A stretch of 64,000 nt of DNA from Phaeosaccion multiseriatum (lineage: Eukaryota > Ochrophyta, other classes): NCBI GenBank assembly GCA_965112735.1, contig OZ218961.1:3269848-3333847 (forward strand), read 5' to 3'. Shown piece by piece: positions 22,274 to 34,411 of this stretch (positions are counted from its first letter, which is position 1; every line of letters begins with the position of its first letter). Position numbers and translations under genes: made by a program. The notes under the pieces were generated by a model. That model did no database searches and was not told the origin of the DNA. It worked only from the letters and a program-made list of their open reading frames with translations.

Positions 22274-25200
22274 ATGTGGGCCTTGCTCCGACATGCGAGA
22301 GGGCCCGCTGGACGGAGCCGCTTTCCGGTGGCGGTATCAGGCTCGAGCAGAGGCCGCACGCGGCCGCGGCAATGGGAGGAGAGGCCAGATGATGCCAAAG
22401 TCGCACCATCAGCAGCAGCAGGAGTGGGCGTAAGGGGAGGGGGGGTTAAGGAGCTCGGCCTGTGGGGCTTGCAGCGACGGCACTTGCTGCTGGTGGGAGA
22501 GAATGGAGCTATTGGTTCAGACCGAGGGAAGATGCAGCGGCTGAGAACGCAGGGTGTTGCAACCAATTGTGAAGTTGTTCGCGTGTCTGCCGGCGCGGAT
22601 GCGAATAGTGGGGTAGGGAGCGCAGGTGAAGCTGCTGCAAAAGAGGCGGTACCCCCAAAGAAGAAGAGAGCGAGCCGAGCGAAGAAGAAGAGCGCAGTGG
22701 AGACGGAGGCGGGGGCGGGGGGCGACGGAAGCGCCGCAGTAGCAAAAGGCAAGACCAAGAAAGCGCCAGCGCCGCGAAAGAGAAAGAGCAAGAAGGCAGT
22801 GGCCGCAGCAGAGGCAGAGGCAGCCACGGCGACAGAGACAGCGACGGCGAAAGCAGAGCCAAAGCCAGAGAAAGAAAAAGAGTTAAAGGAAGCGCCGGGG
22901 GCGAAGAAGCCAAGCGCCAAGGCCAAGGCCAAGGCCAAGCGCAAGACTGCCATCTCCCGGCCGCAGCCCTCTCTGGTCAGCAACCTCAGCTCTCCCTCAT
23001 CGTGTCTGCTGCTGGCCGGCAAGGAGCTGAGCATTGACGTGCCGCCGCACCTCGCCTCCTTCACCGACGGGGTGGCACTAGGCCGACTCGGAAACACGGT
23101 GGTGATGAGTACCGTGGTGTGCAACTGGCAGGAGGCAGACGAGGGGGGCTTCCTGCCCCTCACTGTCGAGTACAGAGAGAAGGTGCGTGCGGAAGCTGGC
23201 CTTGTTTGCTTGTAGGGCGGACCAAGCAGTGGGGGGCAGTGCTCCCAAGAGGAGAGGAGGTGCGCTGTTTTCACCCACCCACCCGCCTCTGCCTCTACCT
23301 CTGACCCTAACCTTGACCCTGACCCTGACCTTGACCCTGACGCTGACCCAGACCCAGACCCTGACCCTGACCCTAAACACCTAACCCTCTACCTATCCCC
23401 CCGCAGGCGCACGCCTACGGCAAGATCCCCCGCACGGCGAGGCGCAGGGAGGGCCCCCCGAGTGACAAGGACGTACTCGTGTCCAGAGTCATCGACCGCG
23501 TGCTGAGGCCGCTCTTCCCCGAGGGTTTCTGCTTCGAGACGCAGCTCATCAGCACTCTGCAGACTTTCGACGGAGTGAGCGACCCCGTGGTGCCTGCCGT
23601 TAACGCCGCGTGTGCCGCAATGGCCACGAGCGGACTTCCTTGGAACGGGCCCGCGGCATGCGTACGCGTGGGCAAGGTGGGGGGCACTTTGGTTCTCAAC
23701 CCCTCTCTCCCTACGCTGCAGGAGCGAAGCAAGCTTGATGTGCTGTACGCGGCCACGGAGGGACGCACGCTCATGATCGAAATGTCGGGGGCGGAGCAGG
23801 ACGAGGAGAGCGTAGCGGCTGCGCTGAAGCTCGCTCACGAGGCCGTGCAGCCTATCCTCAAGCTGCAGAGGGGCCTCATGGAGGAAAAGGCCAAGGCAGG
23901 GGAGGAGGAGGAGATGCCCAGCACACAGACCGAAGAGGCGGGGGCCGTCGGGCCGGGCCGTGGAGCGTGGAGCCAGGCGGAGGTCCTTGCACCACTGCTG
24001 GCCACTGCCGCCAGCGAGGTGGGGTACGAGGGGGCGTTGGCTGCCTTCTGTAACAGTAGCCTCAGCAAGCGGGAGAGGGGCGGGGCGGAGGGGCGGGCAA
24101 TGGCGGACATGCGGGCGGCGCTGGAGGAGCGCTACCCCGACGCCCCCTCCTGGGCGGTGGCTACGGCCGTGGACGGGGTCATGAAGAAGGCCCTCAGAGA
24201 CGCCGTGCTCGACACCAAGGTACGTGTGTGTACGTGTGTGTACGTGTGTGTACGTGTGTGTACGTGTGTGCACGCGTGTGCCTGTGTGTGTGCGGGTGGC
24301 TTCGCATGTGCCAGCAGCAGAGGAGAAGGCGGCTGCACCCTCCTCTCTACTCTCTCTCTCCATGGCCCCCCTCTCTGCTGATGACATCCATCCACTGCCA
24401 TCTATCCATCCCTCTCTGCTGACACACATCCATCCCTCTCTGTGCTTCACAGCCACAGGGCCTCTGGCGTGAGAGTCGTGTGTCGCTGCTGACCCTCCCC
24501 TCCCCCCGTGTGTGATGTGTATGATGTGGTCCTCCGGCTGCCATCTGTGCCCCCTCAGGTGCGGTGCGACGGCCGCCATGCGACAGATGTGCGGCCGCTG
24601 ACGGCCCAAACGGCTCTCCTTCCCTCCGTGCATGGCTCCGGCCTCTTCTCCAGGGGGCAGACGCAGGTACGTACTTACGTACTTACACACGTAATGTCAT
24701 GCGTAAGCTAAGCCATCTTCCGCTATCGCGTCGCACTGAAGGAGGAAGGAGACATGACGCCACCCTCCCCCCCCCTGCCCGTAGGTCATGTCCGTAGCCA
24801 CGCTGGGCCCCTCTCTGGACCTCGAGCCTGTGCAGTACTTGGGGAGGACTAAGCACGAGGAGAAGCAAGCTGCCATCAGGAGGGCCAAGAGCGCGAATCG
24901 CCTCTACTTGCACTACGAATTCCCCCCCTACGGCGTAGGAGAGACCGGCAAGCTCGGGGGCACCAACCGCCGCATGGTTAGTGGCTGTTGTAAGTCTTAG
25001 GATTAGGGTTTGCGTTAGGGCTAGGGCTAGGGTTAGGGTTAGGGTTAGTGGCTGTTGTATGTCTCCGATACGTTAGTTCAGTCGGTTGCTTGCTGCTGTG
25101 CCGGGCTGGGGCGGCCCCACTTGCCTTTGCACTTATAATCCTGTCATGCTAAGGCACACACACATGCACGTAACTATTCATTCATTGGCTTAATGGCTTA

Positions 25201-27432
25201 TGGCTTCCTTCCTCCCTCCTTCCCTCCTGCCGACAACCAAACAACCAAACAATCAGGTGGGCCACGGAAACCTTGCGGAGAAGGCGATGGTTCCCGTCAT
25301 GCCCTCCAGAGCAAAGTTTCCCTTCACCACGCGTGTCACGTCAGAGGTGAGTTTCAGTTTCAGCTTGTTGTGGACCTTACCCACACAGCATTGACACAGC
25401 ATCGACACTGGATCGTGGGGTCGATATTGGTGAAGGTCTAATGAAGTGAAGTGAAGTGAAGTGAAGAGCACCACTCACATTACTTGTGATGCTCAGAGCG
25501 ATGGGATGGAAGGATAAACAGGTATTGGTGTTGGTGATATTTTGGTGGTGGTGATATTGGTATTTGTTTTTGGTGATACTCGTGTTGGTGATATATCGGT
25601 GTTGGTGATGTATTAGTGTTGGTGATATTGGTATTAGGTTGGTGATATATCGGTGTTGGTGATATATCGGTGTTTGTGATGTATTAGTGTTGGTGATATT
25701 GGTATTAGTGTTGGTGATACATCGGTGTTGGTGATGTATCGGTGTTGGTGATATATCGGTGTTGGTGATGTATCGGTGTTGGTGATATATCGGTGTTGGT
25801 GATATTGGTATTAGTGTTGGGATATTTCGGTGTAGCTGAAGGTTCAATGAAGTGAAGTGAAGTGGACATCACCCTTTCCCGCTACTGTCCCATGTGGCTC
25901 ATCATAACGGAAGGACCCCCCCCCCCTGACCCTCCCCTGACTCTCCCTCCCTAAGGTGACGGAGAGCAACGGCAGCTCGTCCATGGCTGCTGTGAGCTCC
26001 GCGTCTCTGGCGCTCATGGACTGCGGAGTGCCCATCTCAAGCGCCGTAGGGGGCATCAGCGTGGGACTCGTGACCAGAGAGGGCTGGGAGGAGGACGGGG
26101 ATGGCACTGCACGGCAAGGCCCGCACTGTGCACTGCTACTTGACATCCTCGGCACGGAGGACCACTACGGAGACATGGACTTCAAGGTGTGTTTCAGTTT
26201 CGTGTGTTGCGGATGTCGAAGGGATCGATTTGATGTGTCGATAGGACGCGTCATATGATCGAGGTCGAACTGCGAACTTAGGTGCAGGTGAAACTGGAAA
26301 CTGGACAGGCGGTCACATACTTCCTTACGTATCCGCCTATTGTCCGTGTGTTCCCTCTCTCTGCGTGCCATCCATGATCCCACCACATCACCAACACGTG
26401 AAGGTGGCCGGCACCGCCAAGGGCATCACGGCGGTGCAGCTCGACGTCAAGCTCCAGGGGGGCGTGCCCTTGCCTCTTCTGCTGGAGGGCCTGCAGCTGG
26501 CCAAGACCGGCCGCACCGCAGTGCTCAGCGCCATGAACAAGGAGATGGCGGCTCCTCGCCCCTCCCTCGCCCCCTCCGCTCCTGCGATAGAAGTCGTGCG
26601 CTTCACGCCTCTGAAGCTCGAGGAGCTGACCATGCTGGGCCCCAACCGCCGCTTGTTGAGTGAGCTCGAGGCGGAGTACGACGTGCAGCTCGACGAGAGC
26701 GTGCCCGGCGAGATCCTCGTGTTCAGCCCCAGCAGGACCGACGCGGCGAAGGCCAAGGCGGTCCTGGCCGCGTTGCTGAGTGAGGTGGTGGAGGGGGATG
26801 TCTTCGAGGGCACGGTGCTTGACGTTAAGGACTTTGGCGCCATGGTACGTGGTATGTGTGTGTGTGTGTGTGTGTGTGTGCGCGGGTGCGTGTACATGCT
26901 TGGCGGTCACGCGGCTCCTGTTCGTTAGCTGAGGGGGGCCACAAGACTCGCTGAGGTGTTTGTGATTCGGACCTCCATCCACTCCTGCTCACCTCTGACG
27001 TGACCCCTCTTCGTATGTGGGCCCTCTTGGGGGTATCTCCTCGACCCCCCCCCCCCCAACCAGGTGGAGATCATGCCCAACCGCGTGGGGCTGCTGCACA
27101 TGTCCGAGCTGAGCCATCAGCTGCCATCCCCTCCCCCGGCGCTGTCCTCCCTCCTCCGGCCTGGGCAGCGCGTGAAGGTGCGCTGCATTGAGGTGGATGC
27201 CGTCAGGGGCATCGTCAAGCTCAGTCACAAGGCCCTACAGGAGGGGGACGCGGGGGAAGAGACCCAACCAGGGGAAGGGGCCCAACCAGCATCAGTCGAG
27301 CAGGACCCTGTGCTGGCCGCGCTGTTGGCCGGCAAGGAGGTGGTGAAGTTGAGCAAGCAAGAGGAGGCGGCGCTCAGGAGGAGGGCGCAGGCCGCGCTGG
27401 AGAGCGGCGTCAGACAAGCCAGCAAGTTCTAG
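22274..27432 (+). CDS. Polyribonucleotide nucleotidyltransferase (PNPase), organelle-targeted
   Basis: Eight in-phase exons: 22274-23182, 23407-24219, 24559-24666, 24785-24976, 25257-25346, 25956-26186, 26404-26844 and 27064-27432, giving 1050 aa. The N-terminus ([17 protein letters not shown]) looks like a mitochondrial or plastid targeting signal, followed by about 100 Lys/Ala-rich residues. RNase PH domain 1 starts near 245 ([17 protein letters not shown]); domain 2 near 575 ([30 protein letters not shown]). The catalytic acidic motif [17 protein letters not shown] is intact. A KH-like region (about 850-905) has GPNR instead of the GXXG loop, and an S1 domain follows ([30 protein letters not shown]). 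The enzyme degrades and tails organellar RNA using phosphate. Confidence 0.95.
23283..23396. repeat. Degenerate telomere-like CCCTGA/CCCTAA array in PNPase intron 1
   Basis: Units of GACCCT, GACCTT and GACCCA end in CCTAACCCT, eleven bases before the intron 1 acceptor (23405-23406). Confidence 0.85.
24977..25063. repeat. Interstitial telomeric repeat with duplicated intron donor
   Basis: In PNPase intron 4, variant and perfect TTAGGG units (24997-25043) are flanked by GTTAGTGGCTGTTGTAAGTC at 24977-24996 and its 19/20 copy at 25044-25063. The left copy is the functional 5' splice site, directly after the exon-4 ATG. Confidence 0.9.
25516..25846. repeat. GGTGTTGGTGATAT minisatellite in PNPase intron 5
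   Basis: About 330 bp of imperfect 15-18-bp units (GGTGTTGGTGATATATC) lie between two (GAAGT)n blocks near 25441-25465 and 25847-25863. The minus strand reads [10 protein letters not shown] peptides, an artefact of the repeat. Confidence 0.92.
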
Positions 27433-28341
27433 GCATATGGGCAGGCAGACGGGCAGGCAGACGGGCAGGCAGACGGGGAGGGGAGCCTCAAGTCTAGGAA
27501 GGATATCGTATGGCCGACAGGGGGGGCTGACTGAGAGCTCTCCCCTGCCCTCCCTCGAGCGAAGGAAGGAAGGCACTAACCCTCTGACAAAGGTGTGAGC
27601 GCAAGCGACACAAGCTCTCTGCCAGTCGATGAATGAATAGAGTTATCAGTCAGTGAAGCAACTGCCAGTCGATGAATGAATAGAGTTATCAGCCAGTGAA
27701 ACAGTGAAGCAACCAGTTCATGCAAAAACCGAGCAGAGCAGCAAAGAAACGGTGCATCAAGGTGGCTGCTTATTCCGACGGTGCCCCGCGAGTGAGCGCT
27801 CTTTACTGTCATGAGCGCGGGCCGAGGCTGTCCCCTGCCGCACGCCGGCCGACGAGCGAGCCCCCCCCCCCTGGGCTGCCCCCCCCCCCTAGGCCGGCCC
27901 ATCTTGGGGACGAGAGCGTTGCTCTTCCATTCATAAAAAAAACGTTACGTAACGCCCACCGAATTATTAGGTCGGGCTCAACGCCCCCTCGGGCTGAGCA
28001 CCCCCCTGGGAGCACCCCCTGTCTCAGATGGCGCAGGGCAGGAGCCTTCTCCCTCTCCGCGGAGTGCCATGGAGTGCCATCGTTCTCTTGGCAAGACAAG
28101 CAAAAGAAGCCCCACGACGATCCACGAGGAGCCCCCCCGGGAACACATCAAATGCATGACTCCCCCCTGGGCCTCCCTCCGTCCCTCTCGCTTCTCTCCC
28201 TCACCCCCCTCTCCACCCCCCTTCCCCTCCCCTCTCGTGCCCGACTGACGCGCAAAAACACCTCTGAGCCGTAACATACTAACAACAGAACCGTGGTACG
28301 GTCCAGGTAGGCCCAAGTCCAACCAGCAGCACGATACCCAA
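27433..28341. other. Convergent intergenic region with a tandem duplication
   Basis: Between the PNPase stop (+) and the G-beta stop (-). A segment of about 42 bp starting CTGCCAGTCGATGAATGAAT is duplicated in tandem at 27620-27705. A 12-bp palindrome CGTTACGTAACG lies at 27943-27954. No gene is seen. Confidence 0.6.
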
Positions 28342-29105
28342 CTAGGCCCAGATCTTGAGCAGGGTGTCCCAGCTGCCCGTGCAGAGTGCATCTCCCTTGG
28401 GGTTGACCCCCAAGCACGACACCCTGTTCTCGTGTCCGGCCAGCTGGTAGGCCGGGCTGCCTGCCGTGTTGGTGATATCCCACACGTAGCAGTTGTAGTC
28501 GTCGTAGCCTGCGAAGAGGAGGTGGCCCGAGCGACTGAAGGCCACGGAGGTAATGCCGCACAGGATCTTGTCGTTGCCGAAGTAGTTGACCTCACCGTAG
28601 CAGCGCAGGTCGAAGAGGCGGCAGGACGAGTCGTCGCTGCCCGTGCCGAAGGCCTTTCCGTCGGGGAAGAACACGACGCTGTTGATGTCGGACTCGTGGC
28701 CGTGGAAGGTCTGCACGCACTGCGAAGTGCGGATGTCCCACACCTGGCAAGAGAGAGAGAGAGAGAGAGAGAGAGAGCAAAGCGATACGTTAGTCTTTCT
28801 GGGTGGGGATGGATAAATTCACTTCTTGATGTTACGTTTGTTCAGCTGCAACTGCAACTGACCTTGGCCACGGAGTCGCAGGAGCCGCTGACGAAGACGT
28901 TTCTGTCTACGGAAGGGAGGATGGACACGCTCATAACGTCCCCCCCGTGGTCGGTGAAGTGTGCCTTGGTGACTCCCATCTCCACGTCCCAGTAGATGCA
29001 CGTGCTGTCCCCGGAGGACGTGAGGATGTTATGCTCGTCCACAAAGCGACAGCAAGAGAGGTAACCGTCGTGCGCTGCAAGCTCTCGACTAGCGCGCATC
29101 ACCTG

Positions 29106-29137
<32 letters not shown>

Positions 29138-30175
29138 GGAGGGGAGGCAGTGGCACGGATTGGAAGAGACGACAGAAAAGGAAGAAGCGATCGGTGCGAG
29201 GTGTGATGTGTGAGCGAGGGCCTCGGTGGGTGCTCGTCTTTTTGGACACAAGGGAGACAAAGCAAAAGCGACATGTGTGCGTACGTACGACATGGACGGA
29301 CAGACTGCCCCCCCCGCCTCTCTCTGCTCACCTGCGGCTGCCCCAATTGGTAGATAGAGCAGAGATTGTCGAGGCCTCCGCAAGCCACGAACTGCCCCTG
29401 GGTGGGCTCGAAGGCGCAGGTCATGACCCATGAAGAGCGCAAGGGGATGGCTTGCACCTTGTTCGTCGTGAAGCCGTTCCACACAATCAGCTTGCCGTCC
29501 TGTGGGGGAGGAGGGAGGGGTCAGGGTCAGGGGGGGCGTGGGTGAGCCGAAACGTCGACCTCAAGCGGAACGATGACGTGGAAGGGCAGGGAGCGATTGC
29601 AATTCACTTCCGAAGGCTGTTGCAGAGGGAAGAAGCTCGCTCAGGGCACACTGACTGATAAAAACATATACACTGTGTCCGCATGAGTGCCCATCTTTGC
29701 CGAGCCTGCGTGAGAGATGTGGATTGCCCTAAGTGATTTCACCTAACCGGGCAGAGTGTATCCCCCCCCCGTCCCCTAGGCAATGACAAGCCCGTTCCAA
29801 GGGTGCAGCCTGCCCCACGGCGCCCTGCCAGGCCGTCAAAGATGCACCGCCTCTGTCCTTCCACACGTATACTATTGTAACGCCACACCCCACTACCCGG
29901 CCGTCTGGCTAGCTGGTTGGCTGACTGACCTGCGATGCCGACACTAGATTGGCGTTGTCTCCTGCCCAGTGCATGGCGTACACTTTGCCGAAGTGGCCCT
30001 TGAGCACTCTCCGCTGCTTTAACGCATTTCCAATCTGCTTCAGCCCCCCCGCCTTCTTCGTTGCCACATCGCTGATCTCTGCGTCCTTCTTCTCGCTTTG
30101 AGCCTTTGAAATCTCCGCCTTTAGTGCCTCGGCCTTTTTCCGGGCATCGGCCAGTCGAGTGGTTATGTCCGCCAT
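28342..30175 (-). CDS. Heterotrimeric G-protein beta subunit (WD40)
   Basis: Four exons: 30175-29930, 29499-29332, 29102-28863 and 28743-28342, all phase 0, giving 351 aa. An N-terminal coiled coil ([20 protein letters not shown]), which binds G-gamma, is followed by seven WD repeats matching animal G-beta very closely: [121 protein letters not shown]. It transduces receptor signals at the plasma membrane. The closeness to canonical G-beta, rather than RACK1, rests on RSSWVMTCA and the helical N-terminus. (TCTG)n and (CT)n repeats sit just upstream of two acceptors. Confidence 0.96.
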
Positions 30176-32598
30176 GGTAGCGCCCCTCCCTCTAGGAAAG
30201 CAGCGCCCTACTCAGTGAGTTGCGTCCAGCCGGGGCCTCTCCCCGCTCTCTCCTTATTGTCCACCTCCTCCTGCCTGCTTGTCGCCCCGCGCTCCTCTTT
30301 CGGCTGGCGTGTCTCGGCAACAGTAGCAAAGGGTCCTCAAGCCCCCTTCTTGCCCTGTTTGAAGCCTGCGGCAAGTGAGAGCGCCACACAGGAGCGGCAG
30401 CAAGGGAATATCATCATAACAGCAGCAGCACAAGAGCACCAGCAGCACGAGCAGCAGCAGCAGCACGCCTGAAGGGGAGTCAAGGTGGAATACCACGGGT
30501 AGACGTAGAAGACAAACAGTAAGGCAGCATCCCCTCTACCCAGCCACGAGGGCGCTCACACTCACCCACCTCCCCACCCACGCACCTCTATATCCCTCTC
30601 AGTAGGATAGGGATGGAGTGCTGATCCGGCCGTCCTCTCCCCTGCGCTCTCAAGTGCTGAACAGAAGAAACGACTCACCCGAGGGGGGGGGTAATAAATT
30701 GACTTATGAATTCATTCGTAAGCGTTACGTAACGTCTCTTGGGAGGAGGGAGGAGCGATCGGCTCCGACTAAACTACTGTACAGGCTTGCAATAGGCCCA
30801 GAGGCACGAAAATCTGCCTTTGGCGTCATGGCGGGCTTTTTTCTTCTTTCCTCCTCCTCTTCTATAAATTAAAAAAAACACAAAGAAACTGATTAGCACT
30901 CGATTTGCGTAAGAAGGCGTAAGAATCGCCCAAATCACGGGACGGGAGGTTCAGAACACGCTGGGAGAAGCGCTATATATAGCTCTTCCGGCGATTTGGG
31001 CGGTTCTTACGCAAATCGAGTGTTAAAATTAATGAAGCAAATGCGTAACCGTAACCTGCGATTTGAGGTCGGGCGTCGCGCTTGGCCAGGAGTCTGGGGG
31101 GGGCGAGTTTAATTAGGCGAGTTGGATCACCAAGGCCAGGGGAAGGCCATCGAAAGGCCAGGGGAAGGCCAGGGCGCTAATTAAAGGGCGCCCACCCCTC
31201 CCCCCTCGCACTCCTTTTCCTTTTCGAGCACTGCTGGGCTTCTTGCCGAGCACTGGGCACTGCTGCTGCGGCGGTGGAAGTAGGACGCAAGCACACACTT
31301 GGGGATGTGGCCCGGCCACACTGCTCCACCAGTCCATCATGGGACCACCTTCTTCACTGACAGCGACGACAGCGCTCACGCACTGCGCACCCTCTGCAAC
31401 AAGTCTCACCAAAGACCCCCGCGAACGGGGTGCACGGCAGCAGATGGCAGCGGATGGCAGCGGATGGCAGCGGATGGCGGGTCTCTCCTGGGCCTCTCCT
31501 CCCTCCCTGCCCCCCCTGCAGCGCAGCCCCCAAGCAGCTCAGCCCCGAACAGCGGCATTGCGGGTAGGAGGGGAGGGGAAGGGAAGGGCAGCCACCACTG
31601 AGCAGAGACACCCTCAAGGGGGACAGGGCCTAGTTTCAGTTTCGGCACGAAGAAGCGCCTGTCCGTCTTGAAAGTCTCAGTGCTCCAGTGGTCGCTGCCC
31701 CTCTCGTGCACACAAGGGCCGCAGTGCTTCTCAACACTTGAGACAGGCCCGCCCCTCACCACTCACCACCTTGCAAGGCCACCTCCTCTCCTCTCTCCTC
31801 TCTCCTCTCTCCTCTCTCCTCGCGCGCTACTTCTTCAATCCCAACGGCCCGAGCTACGGCACTGCCACCGCCGCTGCAGCAGCAGCGATGGAGGGGCTCC
31901 GCCCGAAAGAGGCCCGCTCCAGCGCCACTCTACCAAAGAGGGTGAGGAGGGTCAAGAGGGTGAAGAGGGTGAGGTCTCTCCCCGGAGGTCTCCCCCCGGT
32001 GGATCCGGGCAATCAGGCGGCAACACTTCTTCTTGCGACGCCTCTTCCCTCTTCACCCCTCCCCCCACCTCCCCCCCACCTCCCCGCCTCCCTTGCTGCC
32101 AACAAGTCGAGAGCCACGAAGAGCAGAGCTGAGCAGAGCTGAGCAGAGCCCCTTGTTGGCCGCACCATTCATTGTCTGCGCCACTCTCTGACTGGAGGTG
32201 GTGTGCCTGCCCCCCTCTGTGACTGCTACTGATAATAGTCCTGGCGCTTGGCGCTTGGCACTCTGCTACTCATGGTGCTTGGCACTCTGCTACTGTCCTC
32301 GGTGAGGGGAGTAGACTCATCCCAGCGCCGAAATGTATGGACATGTGGCAACAAGAGAGCCTCTACCATGCATACTTTCCGCCGCAGATGGTGACCCATG
32401 CCCCCCTGATCGATCCAGCAAGAGTATTGAGTATCGTGGCAGCTCAGGAGAGGCATGCGATTGTCCGTATGGCAGCCTATGACAGTCGAGGCTAGACAGA
32501 CAGCCCCACCGCGCCACCGCCCCACCGCCCCACCAGTCTCCGGTCGCCCCGCCCCCGCCCACGGAGAGGGCTCTAGCTAGCTCCATGTACCGCTTGTG
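30176..32598. other. Long gene-poor region upstream of G-beta
   Basis: About 2.4 kb with no recognisable protein family. It contains the G-beta promoter side, a second CGTTACGTAACG palindrome (30723-30734), an AT-rich inverted-repeat element (30896-31023), four GCGGATGGCA units (31438-31480), and a GAGGGTCAA-type repeat (31937-31972). A weakly coding-like plus-strand ORF at 31668-32132 has no identifiable domain. Confidence 0.5.
30896..31023. mobile_element. Candidate MITE or hairpin element (terminal inverted repeats)
   Basis: A left arm starting GCACTCGATTTGCGTAAGAA (30896) pairs with a right arm ending TTCTTACGCAAATCGAGTGT (31023), and the arms extend inward through CGCCCAAATC. The left arm carries a 10-bp internal duplication of GCGTAAGAA. 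TA dinucleotides flank both ends (30894-30895, 31024-31025), compatible with a mariner-type target duplication. The centre holds the perfect palindrome GCTATATATAGC (30972-30983). No coding capacity. Confidence 0.55.
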
Positions 32599-34411
32599 CT
32601 ACTTTGACTTGTGCGGTTGCACCAAGCCGGCCGGCCAGGCAGGCTTGCTCTCCTCCTCTTCCTCTTCTTCTCTTTCTCCTCCTCCGCCCCTCTGTTCTCT
32701 CGCTGCCGAGCCCGCAGTGTGTGCAGCCGGAGGAGCGGGAGGGGCCCTAACCCTAACCCTAAGGGCCCCGAAGGCGAAGGGAGACAAGGGCTGAGAGGCG
32801 GGCTGAGAGGCGGGCTGGATGGTAGCGCCCCCCTGGGTCCCGCTGAGCCCCCCCCCCTGTGCGCTGTTGCCGGTACCGAGGCGCGCTTGGCACTCTCTCT
32901 GCTTGGCGGCGCCCCTCCTGAGGAGGTCGAGCTGAAGCCGCATGAGGTCCCCGCTCGACTGGCCAGCCAAAGCAGGAGCCGACAGGGCAGGGGACGCCAT
33001 GGCAGGCATCGCATGGGCAGGCATATAGGCAGGCAGAGGGGAAAGGGCAGACGAGGGGCCGACCCCGGCGCCTGGCGAGGTGGTGACCGATGGTGGAGCC
33101 GAAAGCCCCCCTACTGGTCGGCCATCTGCTAGCCCTGCATCTGCTAGCCCTGCATCTGCTAGCCCTGGCGTAAGGGGCTGAGCCAGGGTGCCCTTCTGCG
33201 GCCGACAAGAAGCGCCCCTCGCGCACTGACTGCACAACCCGTGGCCCGCCTGAAGTCCCGCACCTCTCCCTCGGCCTCTGCCACCGCCGCTGCCGCCGTG
33301 CTCATACCTTGCCCCGCCACACCTGGTGCTGCCGCCTCCCTGCAGTGCAGTGCAGTCGGTGTAGTTAGTGGAGGGAAGGGAGGGGCGGAACACCGTCAGC
33401 TCAGCGTTGTAGTCTTCGAACCTTCGAGGGGGGGAAATACCCGCGGGGCACCTTCCACCTTGCCAAGCCAAGCCAAGCCAAGCCACGCTACTGCTGGCGC
33501 TCCTCCATTGCCCCTGCCCGCCCCGCACTGCTTCTGCCGCACAGTGCCCCACCCGCCCTACCTGCTGGTCGAGGCTGCCGTACTTGTGCAGGAACTCTGC
33601 GCGGCTGCTGTCCTTGGCCTGCCTGTACTTCTGCAGGTGGCTCTTGACGTGCTCGGTGGTGAGGCCCTCCTCGCTGGCCACGCTGTGCGGCATCATCTCC
33701 AGCAGCAGCTTGGGAGAGGCGCACTTGAGCCCGATGGAGAACAGCACCGCCACAAATTCGCGGTGCAGCGCCTCGCCCCACACGAAGCGCTTCGTGGGGC
33801 CCTGAGGGTTCCCACACAGCAGAGGGGGCGGGAGAAGAAGAACGGGCGGGCGGGCAGCAGCAGCATCATTGAGCAACTCGACCATCGCACACAATGCTAC
33901 CCGCACCCGCGGTGGCCGCAGAATGGGCCCATCCCCGGATACCTGTGAGCAGGAACCAGCGCCCCCCCCCTGCCATACCCAAGCCTTCAACCCCCGGCCC
34001 CTCGCATAGCTGATTGCCCCCTCGTGTAGCAGATTGTCCATGCCTGTTCTGCCTCCCCGCCTCTCGGTCTCCGCTCTGTCTCACCTTTTCAGGAGCATCC
34101 CGCCCATCTGCGGGACCATTCTCGCTCGACTCACCCCCGCAGCAGGCAATGTCCCCACTTCCGCAGCCCCCCCCGAGCTGAAGCGCCTTGCCTTTGGTGG
34201 ACCCCGCACGGGCTCTCTTCGCTCTTTCCCCTCCATCCCCACCAACACCATTTCCTGAGGCGGCGGCTGCTGCGGCCGCTGCCGCCTCCTGCCGCCCCCT
34301 CTTCTTGGCTTCTACCCTGTACGTCTCCAGCTTGTCGGCGCAGAGGGCATCACAACGCGGGTCCAAGAAAAGAGCGCGTTGCTGAGCCTGGCCTTGACTC
34401 GGGCGCTGCAT
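32599..34411 (-). CDS. GARP/MYB-like transcription factor (SHLQKYR class)
   Basis: Exon 1 is 34411-34085 (109 aa, Ala-rich, with a basic GERAKRARAGSTKG) and exon 2 is 33801-33562. Exon 2 encodes the DNA-binding domain: KRFVWGEALHREFVAVLFSIGL, LLLEMMPHSV, EGLTTEHVKSHLQKYRQAK. This is the plant and algal GARP (B-motif) single-MYB type, in which the third helix ends SHLQKYR. Exon 3 begins somewhere between about 33470 and 33380 (start unresolved; the frame is open through the intron) and ends at the TAG at 32599-32601. Its tail is Pro/Ala/Gly-rich, with a helix DLMRLQLDLLRRGAAKQREC. A triplicated GLADA and an RVRV encoded by telomere-like repeats (32748-32762) are notable. Confidence 0.8.

Noticed and set aside
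25377-25847. Minus-strand ORF rich in [10 protein letters not shown]
   Set aside because: Product of the GGTGTTGGTGATAT minisatellite in PNPase intron 5.
31668-32142. Possible small gene upstream of the GARP factor
   Set aside because: Overlapping ORFs in two frames, low complexity, no conserved motif, no convincing splice context.
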